Counted from the stretch's first letter, positions 27,701 through 38,263 are shown. The stretch: DNA of 64,000 nt from Callipepla californica brunnescens (GCA_023055505.1 JALIRH010000002.1:57718733-57782732), one strand, 5' to 3'. Numbers and translations: made by a program. The notes: a model not told the origin generated them from the letters alone.

Positions 27701-29620
27701 TAAAACAGTACAACACAGCCCTACCTTCAGAAAACAATTATCTCCAAGATTATGTCATTAACCCCTTGCAATACTTTGGCTTAGATATTTTATCATTTCA
27801 ACATCTAAGTACTAAAATAAAAAGCAGCATGTCACCATAGCAAGATCCAACTGCCTTCTTACATTCTTCCAGAATTTGCCCCCTCTATCTACATCACCAC
27901 TCACTTAGCAACTGTGATCTTCCATTTCCTCTAGAAGGTCTGGAAGAAAATGCAGAAGTCCTAAATAATTCGTTAAAATGACTTAAACTCTTCCTGAAGG
28001 AAGACAACTAAAGCGTCTGTAGATGCTACAGTCCAGTCTTTAGACTGCTTCAGAGGAGGCAGTGTGAGCTTTAGAAGGTAAAGAAGCCTTCGGTCAGGCT
28101 CACATTTACTGTAAAGAGGCCTTGCATTCACATTGCAATTCTTTTGTTACTGTCAGGTTCACGGTTTAGACTGAACCCTTGTCAATAGAACTGGGTGAAC
28201 AGCTGGCCAGGACACACAAACAAGAAGGGAATTTATGTCAGAGACAGGACTGCCCTTTCCCCAGTTTCCTGTGACCACATGAACCTGCTGCAATGAAACC
28301 AACCGGCTGAGGCTGAAGTGGAAGGGTCTTAAGCTGGTATTAACTGCAGCCTTGGCCCCTTTGGCTAAAGGGACATACCCAAGCTGGCCCACTCTTCTCT
28401 TGGTTTAAGGCCATCCTTCTCAGCAGCTGGCTACTTGCTTGCAGGACAGGCCATGTCAAGGTGAACCTCTGACCCAAACACAGCATTTGCACTAGGCCAG
28501 AACCAACCATATAGCCAAACCTGCTGTGCAGCACCACCTTCATGACTGCACCAAACTGTGGCCTGTCAACTCAAACTCAAATCTTATCCTTACATCAAAG
28601 GGTGGAGCCATTATCTCTGGTGAACTGCCCCAGCAACAGGTTATCCAGGAACAAAGTAAGTGCCAAGTCAGATGGACTTTCAGCATCTCAGTGGACACTT
28701 CTATGTCACGAAACAGCAGCACAATCCCAGTAAATATTCACTTGAATCTTCTTTGTGACAGAACTGCCCGATTCACACTGCGTGGCGTGAGGCACTTGAG
28801 TGCAGTGCGAAGCTGAATTCTGGGAAATACAATATTTGTAGAGCTGGGAGTGGTTGGAAAAGTACACAGCCGGCAGTGACCTACCCGGGGGACAACCGGG
28901 ACCGGCACGGTGCCATGGGGAAAGGCTGACACACCACTCTGCAGAGGAAATCAGCCCCTCCTGGGCTGCGCCACGGCCGTGCCCTCTTCTGCCTTCGGGA
29001 AGAGAGCAGTCTATGAGCGATGCGATGCTTTTAAAGCGGTTTGCGGGGAAAAGCGATACTGTACCAACAGCCCTCGCGTTTCTGAGTAGACCTGAGGGGC
29101 CGCGCCCCGCTGACTGCCGCCACCGAGCACCTGCCGGCCCGGGGCAGCCGCCGCACCGAGCCGAGCCGTGCCGGGCTGGCTGGGCTCGGCTCCTCGCCCC
29201 GCCCCGCAGCCGCCTCTCGGCTCCCGGCGGTACTCACAGCGGGTGCCAGCGCTCGGGCAGGCGGCGGTGCAGAGAGATGCGGTCGCTCAGGTAGATATTG
29301 ATCTGGTGCCGCCGGATGCTCTCCTCCTGGCGGCGCTTCTCGGCCGGGCTCAGCTCCAGCCGCACCGCCCGGCCCAGCTCGCCCAGCGCTCCCGGCTGCG
29401 GGTCGGGCTTCGCGTACACCGGCTTCCGCAGCAGCTCGGCGTCGGCGGGCGGCGGGGGCGGCGGCGGGGCTCCGCGGGCGGCGCGGCGGGGCGAGGGGCC
29501 GTGCCGCCAGGCGAGGAAGCCGAGGGCGGCCAGCAGCCCCAGCGCCAGCAGAGCGCCCCCGCCGCGGGAGCCCCGGCCCCGCTTGCCCCAGCACATCCCG
29601 CGGCCGACGAGGCCGGCCAT
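3627..29620 (-). CDS. GALNT12: Polypeptide N-acetylgalactosaminyltransferase 12, partial gene (exons 1-7, C-terminal lectin exons missing)
   Basis: Seven exons join in frame (join of 29620-29238, 18215-18046, 17358-17169, 13904-13719, 11418-11301, 6312-6136, 3758-3627, all complement) to give 452 codons. The family transfers GalNAc from UDP-GalNAc to Ser/Thr, the first step of mucin-type O-glycosylation, as a type II Golgi membrane enzyme needing Mn2+. Visible in order: short cytosolic tail; hydrophobic signal anchor at about residues 22-38; Pro-rich stem (seven Pro near 52-58); GT-A domain from about 140 with the DxH metal/UDP motif (D232-C-H234) in LTFLDCHCE; and the Gal/GalNAc-T motif with WGGEN at 339-343. 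It then runs to GFFGM at 452, where the known protein continues into a ricin-type lectin domain that is absent here. GALNT4 is the closest alternative, but it has an intronless coding region; the exon structure and the divergent ANKS6 neighbour favour GALNT12. The human protein was compared from memory, not by alignment software. Confidence 0.95.
3759..6135. other. GALNT12 intron 6
   Basis: Non-coding. Contains an A-rich simple tract at about 3946-3976. A minus-strand open stretch at 4858-5058 is discussed among the rejected items. No transposon was recognised. Confidence 0.75.
6136..6312 (-). CDS. GALNT12: GALNT12 coding exon 6: C-terminal half of the catalytic domain
   Basis: 177 bp, exactly 59 codons (residues 350-408), phase 0 on both sides. 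Reads [20 protein letters not shown], then [20 protein letters not shown], then [19 protein letters not shown]. The [10 protein letters not shown] segment and the [18 protein letters not shown] helix are typical of the family. Acceptor TTTTGTTCAG, donor GTAAGTTG. The surrounding open frame reads through into both introns. Confidence 0.96.
7103..7153 (+). mobile_element. CR1 LINE 3'-end fragment
   Basis: Short tail with ggttggaac, ggtcccttccaaccc and ccattctatgat, the usual CR1 3' terminus in plus orientation. Only about 50 bp remain. Confidence 0.75.
10473..10500 (+). repeat. (CAAA)n microsatellite
   Basis: Five or more near-perfect copies of caaa in GALNT12 intron 5. A second, less regular tract lies about 110 bp to the left (10357-10392). 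Confidence 0.85.
11301..11418 (-). CDS. GALNT12: GALNT12 coding exon 5: Gal/GalNAc-T motif
   Basis: 118 bp, completing R310 and running to R349, ending in phase 0. Reads [20 protein letters not shown], then [27 protein letters not shown] and WGGENLE are core Gal/GalNAc-T motif elements that contact UDP-GalNAc and the acceptor peptide loop in the family. Acceptor TTTTACAG, donor GTAAGTGG. Confidence 0.96.
11419..13718. other. GALNT12 intron 4
   Basis: About 2.3 kb of AT-rich sequence. I see no gene, recognisable repeat family or RNA gene in it. Confidence 0.7.
13719..13904 (-). CDS. GALNT12: GALNT12 coding exon 4
   Basis: 186 bp, completing R248 and running to I309 plus two bases of R310. 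The frame gives [20 protein letters not shown], then [20 protein letters not shown], then [33 protein letters not shown] and [12 protein letters not shown] are family hallmarks. The more basic [14 protein letters not shown] stretch is where this protein departs most from the human sequence I remember. Donor GTGAATTT, acceptor ATGCTAG. Confidence 0.95.
13905..17168. other. GALNT12 intron 3
   Basis: About 3.3 kb. Contains one minus-oriented CR1 3' fragment close to exon 4 (about 13990-14120) and a (CAAA)n tract at about 16955-16973. Nothing else was recognised. Confidence 0.7.
13990..14120 (-). mobile_element. CR1 LINE 3'-end fragment
   Basis: Minus orientation: tcatagattcatag, then ggttggaaaggacct, agatcatctagtccaacc and a decayed upstream part. 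Lies about 85 bp upstream of GALNT12 exon 4 in gene sense. Confidence 0.85.
17169..17358 (-). CDS. GALNT12: GALNT12 coding exon 3: DxH catalytic metal motif
   Basis: 190 bp, residues 185-247 plus two bases of R248. The acceptor follows CATTACAG and the donor is GTAGTT. The joined codon makes [14 protein letters not shown]. Contains [20 protein letters not shown] and [21 protein letters not shown]232 and H234 are the DxH residues that bind Mn2+ and UDP in this family, and both are intact. Confidence 0.96.
17359..18045. other. GALNT12 intron 2, with a hairpin-rich patch
   Basis: The shortest GALNT12 intron here (687 bp). The segment around 17739-17895 has several inverted repeats and is reported as a finding. 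No coding potential is supported. Confidence 0.7.
18046..18215 (-). CDS. GALNT12: GALNT12 coding exon 2: start of the GT-A domain
   Basis: 170 bp, residues 128-184 plus one base. The acceptor is TTACAG and the donor is GTACAA. Reads [20 protein letters not shown], then [20 protein letters not shown], then [16 protein letters not shown]. The SVVIAFYNE and VILVDDYSD strands form the nucleotide-sugar binding core of the family. The enclosing reading frame continues past both splice sites into intron, so the open frame alone overstates the exon. Confidence 0.96.
20450..20466 (+). repeat. Poly-A tract
   Basis: Uninterrupted run of 17 A in GALNT12 intron 1. It could be the relic of a retroposed tail, but no element was recognised beside it. 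Confidence 0.8.
24126..24163 (+). mobile_element. CR1 LINE terminal scrap
   Basis: ccccttccaacccaaacc followed by atgattctat. About 38 bp of the CR1 3' tail only. Confidence 0.6.
24556..24617 (+). repeat. Poly-A followed by (CAAA)n
   Basis: 19 A in a row, then a short gap, then repeats of caaa/taaa. A likely length-variable site. Confidence 0.85.
25025..25130 (-). mobile_element. CR1 LINE fragment, diverged
   Basis: Minus orientation: ggtttgaaaagacctccag, then acctagcccaaccatcaacc. Compared with the neighbouring copy at 25365, it looks older and belongs to a different CR1 subfamily type (the 'ttccaaagacct' class). Confidence 0.65.
25365..25830 (-). mobile_element. CR1 LINE 3' region, about 465 bp
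   Basis: Minus orientation. Begins with aatcatagaatggtctggg and ttggaagggacct, then runs through the conserved 3' part (atccagcctgg, catttcccctcatcctatt, gcctgtcctcatagagg). It is fairly well preserved. The open frames on both strands here are CR1 shadows, not genes. Confidence 0.93.
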
Positions 29621-29940
29621 GCCGAGCGGGCTTGCGGGGAGCCGGGCGAGGCCGGCGGGGACGTCTTGCCGGACGCGGGCGCAGACACGCCTTCGCCCGG
29701 GGAGAACTCGGCCAAGTTTTCGCGAACCTGCACAAGCCACGCAACTCAGCCGGCGCCAATTCCCCGCCTCGCCAGGAAACCCGCCCGGCTCCGCCGCCCG
29801 CGGCTCCTCCCTTCTCTCCTCCCCGCCCGCCGCCGGCCGCCCCGCGGGGCAGGGAAACGTGGCGGCCGAGGGCTGCCGGGCCGGGCGGGGCGGTTCGCGG
29901 GGTAGGGACTGGCGTCGAGCTGCGCTCGGCGGGGCAAGTG
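29090..29940. promoter_or_regulatory. CpG island spanning GALNT12 exon 1 and promoter
   Basis: Dense CpG and very high GC, in sharp contrast with the AT-rich sequence on both sides. A GC-box run (gggcggggcgg) lies at 29883-29893, about 265 bp upstream of the chosen start codon. I see no TATA box at a sensible distance, which suits a CpG-island promoter with dispersed start sites. The exact transcription start cannot be read from sequence. Confidence 0.85.
29238..29620 (-). CDS. GALNT12: GALNT12 coding exon 1: signal anchor and stem
   Basis: Encodes residues 1-127 plus two bases of codon 128. I chose the ATG at 29620 ([13 protein letters not shown]): it has G at -3 and G at +4 and places a 17-residue Leu/Ala-rich anchor about 20 residues in, as expected for a type II Golgi enzyme. 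An in-frame ATG downstream at 29596 (MCWGK) is an equally family-like start. One upstream at 29740 would add 40 residues. The exon ends with [20 protein letters not shown], almost identical to the family sequence, followed by WHPL and the donor GTGAGTA at 29237-29231. It is very GC-rich because it sits inside a CpG island. Confidence 0.92.
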
Positions 29941-29987
29941 AAGTCCCACATGTGTTGTCCCCATGTCACTTGACACAACTGCACGGG

Positions 29988-30285
29988 GCAAAAGGATCTG
30001 GAGATGTTAGCTGACAGCCAGCAGTGTGCCTAATGTGATCATCCCCACGTATGTAGCTCTGGTGAGTGCTGTATGCAGTTTTGGGCCCCTCACTACAAGG
30101 GAGACACCGAAGCCCTGGAGCGTGTGCAGAGAAGGGCAGCAAAGCAGCACAGGTCGTGGAGCACAGGTCTGATGGGGGATGGCTGAGAGAACTGGGATTG
30201 TTCAGTCTAGAGGAGAGCAAGTAGTGGTGGGGCAGTGGCACTGTCCCTGAAGGTGTTCATGGTACATGTGGATGTGGCACTGAAG
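29988..30285 (+). mobile_element. CR1 LINE fragment with internal deletion
   Basis: Plus orientation. ggatctggagatgttagctg and cagccagcagtgtgcc are CR1 ORF2-derived; tatgcagttttgggcccctc follows. After about 30222 it jumps to the terminal-region motif tccctgaaggtgttca and atgtggatgtggcactgaag, so intervening CR1 sequence is missing. Lies just outside the GALNT12 CpG island. Confidence 0.85.
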
Positions 30286-31124
30286 GACGACATAAGTGAT
30301 GAATTTCCTCTCTGAAGAGTAGCAGGAAGCTGAAACATAGGTTGTGAAGTACCACAGGGAGGTGGCTGTCCTCAGCTTGTGGAGTCCCGTGGACATCAGC
30401 CACACCAGGACCAGTCATACCCAGGAGAACAGGGTCTAGCCAGCCCTGTGAGGTGTGGTCAACAGAACTGCAGATTTCTGTGTGGTGCTTAGAGAATTGA
30501 AAACCTGGCCACCACTAGGCAGGGTGACAGCATGCTGTTTTGAGCTGTTTTGGATTTTAGAGGCTAATAAATATTACATGTGACAACAAACACTGATTTG
30601 TCAAGTACTGTTGGAGGCCTTGATCTGGGCAGGAGGATGCTGAATAACAATGAGTCATCCTGATGCTGGCAAGCTACCATAAACCAAGGAGCTTAGGTGG
30701 AGTTGCAGATGAGTATGCGTGTGTATAGATATAATATAATGTTTTCTTATTCAGCAGTGCAGTTAATCTATTACAGATACACATAAAAACCTATGTTTCA
30801 AAACATATGTACATGTTGGACTAACTTAATGGTAGAGATCTAGATGTGTGTCAAAATTTCTTGTATCCAACTATGGACTACCAACGTGCTGTACATTGGA
30901 GCATGTGTTGTAAAGAAAGGAAGACATAGCAAGACAGTTGGGTGTCACCAATGACTGCGTGCCTAGGAATTGTGCTTTCTTGTTGCCTGCCAGCCTTTCT
31001 GAGCAAAGGCAGTCTTGGTATTGATGTTATAGCAGGGATTCCGTAGTTTCTTAGTGGTAGAGGTACAAACCCTAAAGATGCAGCCCACATTTCTAAATTA
31101 GGAAGATGCGGATTTGAAGGCTAA

Positions 31125-32052
31125 GCTATTTAGTGGATAAGGAATTAGTTGGACGTTCACAACCAGAGGGCTGGGTGTCCCACAGGGGCCAATTTTGAAA
31201 TCAGTGTTCTTCAACATTTTTATCAGTGACACAGACAGTAGAATCAAGTGTGCTGTCAGCAAGTTTGCTGATGCTAAGCTGGGTGGTACAGCTGATACAA
31301 TAGAAGGAAGAGTGGACCAATATGGACCTAATGAGGCTCAATAAGGCCAAGTGCAATCCCACATATGTGTAGAGAAGAACTCCTTGAGAGCAGCCCAATG
31401 GAGAAGGACTTGATGAGAGTCCTGGTGGATAAGAAGCTTGACATGAGCCTACAGTGTGCTCTTGCTGCCCAAAAGGCTAATTGTATCGTGGGTGGCATCA
31501 AAAGAGGGGTGGCTTATGGGGCAAGGAAGGTGATCTACCCCTCTACTCTGCCTTCTTGAGGCCCTCTGTGGAGTACTCTATTCAGGTGTGGAGCTGCCAG
31601 CACAGGAAGGATGTGGAGCTGTTTCAGCATGTACAGAGGAGGGCTGAGGGAGCTGGGCTTGTTCAGCTTAGAGAAAGCTCCAGGGAGACCTCATTGTGGC
31701 CTTCTAGTACTTGAAGGGGACTTACAACCAGAAAGGAGACCAACTTTTTACACCATCTGGTAGTGATATGACAAGATGGAACAGTTTTAAACTAAAAGAG
31801 GGGAGATTTCTATTAGATATGAGAAGGAAAATTTTTACTCAGAGTAGTGAGGCGCTGGCACAGGCTGCACAGAGAAGCTGTGGGTGCCCTATCCACGCAT
31901 GTGCTCAAGGCCAGGTTGGATGGGGCCCTGAACTGGTGGGGTGCAGCCCTGCCCACGGCAGGGGGTTGGTCTGGGTAGACTTTGAAGTCCCTTCCAACCC
32001 AAACCTTTCGGAGCTTCTGTGATTTTGAGATTGTATGATTCTGTGATTCTAA
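31125..32052 (+). mobile_element. CR1 LINE, longest copy in the window (about 0.9 kb)
   Basis: Plus orientation, 5'-truncated as is usual for CR1. Contains the decayed 3' part of ORF2 (aacatttttatcagtgacac, aagtttgctgatgctaagct, aagtgcaatccc). Then comes the 3' region (gaggggagatttctattaga, aggccaggttggatggggcc) and the tail (cccttccaacccaaacc, gattctgtgattct). The reading frame is broken by stops and frame changes, so it encodes no intact reverse transcriptase. Confidence 0.93.
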
Positions 32053-33659
32053 CTAGTGTATGCTGTGGGTTGTTTGTCTGCCTGAAACAAATAGGCCTGT
32101 TTTTTCCCTTTGTTGGATGCTGCATATTACTTAGAAGAGAGTGACAGAAGTATTAAGCATGAGGAGTCAAACGAGGCCTTCTTGGGATGAGTCAAAGGTG
32201 AAGGAGTTCCTCTTGGACCATGGAAAGGAATTATTGAGGGGATGTGGAATATGTCAAGAGCAAAATTCATGGCTGTTTTCATTAAGAGGAGTGAGAAAGA
32301 AAACAGGAGGGTTCTGCTGCAGGAGTTAATGTTAAGCACTAGGACAATTCAGAAGGAATGTGAGAATATGACCATGTGACTAAAACAAGTTTGGAGATGA
32401 AAAATGAGAAACTGAAAAGAGAATGTGAAAAGAAGGCATCCTGTAACTAGCAGCATACCACCTTTCCATGAGATTTTGAAAAGGCCAAAAAGACTAGATG
32501 CAAAATTCAAGAGCATCAGTGTGCTTTCACATAGGTAGGAAAGCTTATAGCAGGTAGAACACCAGGTCAGTTCTCAGTAGTGATGATGTAATCAGGACAT
32601 ACAGCTGGGAAGGCTTTCTATGATCATTATCGCTACAAGGAATGAATATAAGGCTTGCAAATGGTAGTTTCCCAGGAGACAATGCTCAAGCATGTAAACC
32701 TGAGAAAAGTCAACAAGATAAAGTACAGTATTGCTGTTGGTGCAAAAAATAATTTAGGATAAATCATTTGCATTCAAAAAAAGGTTTGGACAAGATGTAA
32801 AATATGTGTCGTCAAGGTTCTTAAGCCCGTGTTAGAGCTTGTACAGTTTAATCAAGATGGGATGGCTAAAATTTCTGAGCTGAAATACCTAAGGAAAAAA
32901 GACACAGGAAAACCTCTGCTCTTAGTGTGAAAAAAAGCCTCAGGAAAAAAAAAAGAGCATTAATAAAGTAAATTACTGTCCTACTATCCATAAAGCTTGC
33001 ATGAACATTTTAATAGAGAAATGACTTTTCAGAAATTCTGAAAATTTAATGGAATTAAATAGGTTTAATAATGAAATTTAAAAAATGAATTGTGAGGTTT
33101 TGTTTAAGATTAGTAAGAATATTTAGTTATAAATTGTTTTGAGAGTTTCAGTTAGGAAGACGTAGTGTAACCATACGAGTAATATGAAGTCTATAATTAC
33201 TTTTTTAGGAAGATCTAACATGCCCTCCATTATCAAAATTAAAACAGAAGATTGATGGAATAATTAATACATTTGAAGAGTTTATTTTTAAAAAGTAAAT
33301 GTTTTTGTTTGTTTTTGTAAAGAAAGGAAACAGAGTATTAACTAAACCTTTTGAAAAGCAGTAAAAGAAAAATCTAAAACAGTTGGCTGTAATATGTAAT
33401 TGTCCATAGGAATTTATATTATAGTGAGCATAATAGCTAAAATAAGGGAGTATCTATTGCTCAGTGAAATATATTAGGGCAGTTTTTTAGTTCACCTAAA
33501 TTACTTGAGCTTATTGAAGAAAAATCACTAAGTTGAATTATTTTTCATGTTTACTGTTATTAAAAGTTATTCTTCACTTATAATGATGACATGCATCACA
33601 GGAAAGAAAAATAGAAGTATTACGTTTTGGAAAAGATTTAAAATATTTTATTTTCACAT

Positions 33660-33680
33660 TTTGTTTGTTTGTTTGTTTTA
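33660..33680 (+). repeat. (GTTT)n microsatellite
   Basis: Five copies of gttt in the intergenic spacer. Confidence 0.85.
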
Positions 33681-33949
33681 TTAGATCTGTACTTTTATTC
33701 AAAATAAAACAAAATTAAAGACTGGAAATGGAGTGTAGGAAAGTACGAGCAAACAGGGAGCTTTGAATAAACTCTACGCTCAGATAACTTCCTAAATTCA
33801 TGCTTTATGGGGAAAAGAAAGTCCCAAAGAATGCCTTTCAGAATAATGCTCCGTGTTTCAGTAACAACCAGTGCTTGGGTGTTCTCAAATAAAATTAAAT
33901 TAAATTTAAAAAAGACAGAGGGAATAGTGTTCTTCTACATTGCAGGTGG

Positions 33950-34035
33950 ATAGAACACTTGTTCAGGGAGTTTGGGGGGTTGGACTCGGTCTGGAGAGGT
34001 CCCTTCCAAAGCCTACAATTCTGTGATTCTGTGAG
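33950..34035 (+). mobile_element. CR1 LINE 3'-end fragment
   Basis: ggttggactcggtctggag, then ggtcccttccaaagcctac, then attctgtgattctgtga. Only the terminal part survives. Confidence 0.85.
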
Positions 34036-37000
34036 AAGATGTAGCCAAATTATCAAACATACCTTGAAGATAGCTGTGGGCTGATGATGGGTCATTATTC
34101 AGTTTTAACCAGTTGTAGAACAACACTGCCCTGCAAACTCTGATGTCTCCCACCCTGGTTGTTTATTCTCTCCTATACCAGCATGGTATGCCTGTCACAA
34201 ATTTTTAAGTAGTATTAATCATACCACTTTTTGACCAGTAACAGGGATATTCTTTTCTTACATATATTTGTCTGGAAAGTGTCATCGTTTGTCACAGTTG
34301 CATAATGTGAGTGAAACGTGAAAGGAGACAGGTGCTGCTTTCCCCACTGTGGGTCTTTGTGGAAGGTGGGTGCTCAGCCCCTCTGTGCTCCTGCGGGGAC
34401 CCCAGTTGTACAGGGCAGCCACTGTGCTAGGAGAGAGTCCAACTGAACTGCAAAGCAGCATAGCACATCAGGAATTTTAATGGAAGAACAGTGGTTCTGG
34501 AGGTCTAAAAATAAAATGGGTTAAAAACACAGACTTTGGTGAGTGAGATAGAAACCGTGAGCTATTTCAGGCATCTTGTACCAGACTGAAGAATGAATGC
34601 TGCGTAATTCTGATACTGACATGACAATAAAAACAGGCTGATCTGGGGAGCGCTGCTGATACAAGACCTCACCTGTACTGGTTTGCAGAATACAGTATGT
34701 GCATATGTTCATTTATATGTGTACATGTATGTACATAAACACATACAGAACACCTTATTCAAATAACCGTGAGCTGGGATAGCTTAAAGATAGTAAGGAT
34801 GCGTCAGTCAGTGTATTACTTCCTGTGGGTATGTGTAGTTGATGGGTATGTAAATGTTCTTTTCAGGTAAATAGAAAGCATGAACAGTAGACAGTAGATG
34901 AGATCCGTTATATGAAGTCATGGCTAACAAGTTTGAGTGCCTGAAACTACTGGAACAAAACTGCAGTTCTGTGCACAGAATATGGTGTAACAGGCCCTGT
35001 TGCTGAAGGAGACTGTCCAAGGCCTATTGCTTTCTAAATCTGCTATCTTGTACATTTTTGTGTGCCACTGTATTCTGCATGGGGGAATTCAGCGACACTT
35101 CTGCTTCATCTGCACTTCCGTGTCAGGCACCACTCTGTCAGACTGCCCCTCTGCTGCCACCTGTTGCACAACAACAAAATGTACTGGAATATTGGCAGGG
35201 AGGTTCAACCTCTTCTGTCATACCACCATCATGTGCCTGTGACAGCATGAGCCCACTAACAAACTAGGAGGCATTGCTTTTGAAGCTGACAACATACATG
35301 CCATGATTAAACAACTGGTCCAAGAACTCAAGATGATACTGAGTTAACTACAGTCATCCCATGCTTACCAGGGTTATTTCTGCTTCTGTGTCTGAAGAAA
35401 CCAAAGTTAACTTTTATGAGCCTTATGATACTGGAGAAGTATCTTTTCTCTGATAACACTTGTAATATACGAGTCTACCTTTTTCAGACAAAAGGCTTCA
35501 TAGAAAACACAAGCTATAAGTTTCAGTTCTCTTTTTCTCAGAATCATGATTTTCTTGTGATTCACATGAGTAGGGCCTTTCAGTAGAAAATAAGCCTTTA
35601 TTCTTTCAATTGCCATGAAATAGTGCCATGAAATGATGGGGATTTCAGATGCCATCATCCCCAGATTCTCATAATAAAGATCATGACTGAGTCAGCTATC
35701 TCCACTTTTCTGGTTTTCTTAGGAACAGATTTCTTGACTACTTGCATTTGCTCTTTTCTGATATATGTATATATATGTATATATGGTACTTCTACAGTCC
35801 TTGATGTTATGTGAACCTGAATAATATATGAGATAGAAATTTGCTCAGGTATCATAGTATGAGAATATGCCCACTTGTATTGTCCTCTATTGCTCCTCTA
35901 AAGGCCAATTTTTTTTTGTCACATTATCCAGCCAATTTGTAGTTCTACATTGCTGCACATTTGCCATATTATAGTTATTTTACTAGCTCCATAGGTACAC
36001 TGCATACCCTAGTGGCTTCCTGGGTTTTGTTTTGCATATAAAGAGCTCAATCTCTAGGAGAACAAGGCTCCAAGTTTATCTCCTGTGTGTTGCATTGCAT
36101 TTTAAATGGCTTTACTAAAACTTACAGTGATCCACTTATCTCCCTGCTGGTGTTTAGATATCACTTGCAGTGGAGACTTCTGCTGGAAAAGGTTTGCAAA
36201 TGTTTGCCTCATATATTTGTTCTTGCCTCATGTGCTCTGCTGTCTTGGTGTCCTTGCATTTTTCTAATTTCCTTTAGTCTAACGTTATACTTTTATTCTT
36301 CACGTTTTTCTTTGTCGTTGCAAATTATTTTAACCTTGGTGCCATCCAATACTGACTTATCTGAATTACTACATTGGCATCGTGAAAGAATTCCATGTGT
36401 AAAGCAGTGTTCTACACAGACTGGACAAACCAGGTGCAGATGCCTTCCAAATGTACAGTGTCACTCTGCACTTCAGAATCTTGGTTTTGTTTTCTCCCAT
36501 GTTCTGTTCCAAGCCTTCTTCATTCTTTTATTCTAATGAACCTAATGAAAGACTTAAGTTGTTCTTTCATTGCTGAAGCAATGGAGTCATGTATTTCCTA
36601 GAGGAGCTGGTACTGCATCACCATAAGAGTGTTCTATAACATTTAATTCCTTGCAGTAGAGGTCTGGTTATTATCTGATTCTCCATCAGTAACAGAAATC
36701 ACTGAGTGATCGTATCTGTGGAAATGCCTTGCGTGCTGACTGAAGATAGCAATGATCATAATTTAACAATCAAGTTTAGCATAAATAATTTCCTCTTTCA
36801 TTTCTTAAGTATTTCCTATTGCTTATGAGTTTCTTAAAAGAAGAGTTGCATATTTTTGCTGCTAGGTGGTTTCTAATTTTATTCGTTATATGTTTGTCTG
36901 GAGTTTCAAACCATTAGGAGAATTTGATAGCGTAATCATCAGCTGCATAACACAAATATGTATGATCAACACGTTCTGCAACTTATCTCAAAGATAAACT

Positions 37001-37779
37001 GGAGTGATTCTGTCACTAATTTGACTGTATCCAAGCATGCACTTTGATATGAGGCATGACCCAGTTTTCTTAAATCCTGAATAATGTATTGCATTAATCA
37101 CTCTTGCCATTCCAGTTTTCAAACTATTAAATCTTACATAAAATTTACTGCACTGGTTTTGCTCATCATGGCGAGCTTCTCACACTGTTGCACTGTAAGA
37201 ATGGTTGTAATGGCTAGACCACAAGTTTGATGATGGCCAGTGTCAGCATCTTGAAGCTTAACATAAATGCTTACGTATTTTACACTATTTAATGGAGGAA
37301 TCATCGCTGAATATTTACCACATCTAGGAATTAGTGCTATTCTTTCTGTGAGGATAAATTCACAGAGGTGCATCTTTTCTTTGCTGTGAGCAGTACTCTC
37401 CCAGTGCCCATAAGCAGTCAGTACTCATTTGCTGGGGTCTTTTTCAAAGTACAACTTGTTGGACCCTTTGCAACGACAGCCTTGTGATCTGGGTTTGCTA
37501 GTGGATCCGAGGAGGAAGGCCACGTAACATGGAAGGAACGGGTGCATCTGACTGAAACCACTGTGTCCTTCTAGTGACATCTAGTGTTTCCCTACGCTCC
37601 CTGCAATATTTCCTAGTCCCCTCTTCACCAAACCCTCCACCACAGTAATTAGTGCCATGTTCTGACGTTGAAGTCACAGATTTTTACAGAGAACAACCTG
37701 CTGGAAGCTGTAGGCATGCATCAAGCATGGCATTGCTAGCAGGTCAAGGGATTTGATTGTCCCAATCTCAATTGGTGCG

Positions 37780-38263
37780 TCCTCACCCTGAGTTCTGTAT
37801 GCAGTTTTGCATGCCAAAGTATTAAAAATAAAATAAAAATAAAAAAACACATAGAACTATTGGAGAGCTACAAAGATGGTGAAAGGTCTAGAGGGCAAGA
37901 TGTGTGAGAAGCAGCTGAGATCCCTGGGTTGGCTCAGCGCAGAGCAGAGGAGCTGAGGGGAGGCCTGATGGCGGCTGCAGCTCTCCCAGGGAGCGGAGGG
38001 GCAGCGCTGAGCTCTGCTCTGTGTGACAGCCACAGGGCCCGAGGGAACGGCATGGAGCTGTGTCAGGGGAGGGGCAGCTGGGGTTAGGGACAGCTCTGCA
38101 CCACAGGGCGGTGGGCATGGAACAAGTCATGCCAGGGTTCAAGGAGGGTTTGGACGCTGATCTCAAATATAGGGTATGAATTTTGGATGGTCTTGTGATG
38201 GGCCAGGAGTTGGACTCAGAGATCATTATGGATTCTTTCCATGTCAGGATATTCTATGACTCT
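37780..38263 (+). mobile_element. CR1 LINE 3' region with A-rich insertion
   Basis: gttctgtatgcagttttgc, then an A-rich run (about 37823-37850), then the CR1 3' region (ggctcagcgcagagcagagg, gggaggcctgatggcggctg, agggtttggacgctgatc) and a tail ending in attctatgactct. The A-rich run interrupts the CR1 sequence. It ends about 650 bp before the ANKS6 start codon. Confidence 0.88.

Larger units (their letters stand above)
18216..29237. other. GALNT12 intron 1, about 11 kb
   Basis: A long first intron. Holds poly-A tracts (20450-20466, 24556-24574), a (CAAA)n tract (about 24586-24617) and CR1 fragments at about 24126-24163, 25025-25130 and 25365-25830. Toward exon 1 the GC content rises into the CpG island. 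No supported gene; a 164-codon frame at 20339-20833 is low-complexity and looks like chance. Confidence 0.75.

Noticed and set aside
29031..29984. Long frames on both strands across the GALNT12 CpG island (up to 317 codons).
   Set aside because: GC-rich DNA has few stops. These are shadows of exon 1, with Ala/Pro/Arg/Gly-rich nonsense products.
31125..32052. Open frames suggesting a reverse transcriptase gene.
   Set aside because: The sequence is a 5'-truncated CR1 with stops and frame changes; no intact protein.
36087..36536. 149-codon plus-strand frame in the intergenic spacer, hydrophobic N-terminal half.
   Set aside because: Leu/Phe/Ser-rich composition follows the T-rich DNA. No CpG promoter, splice structure or family match.
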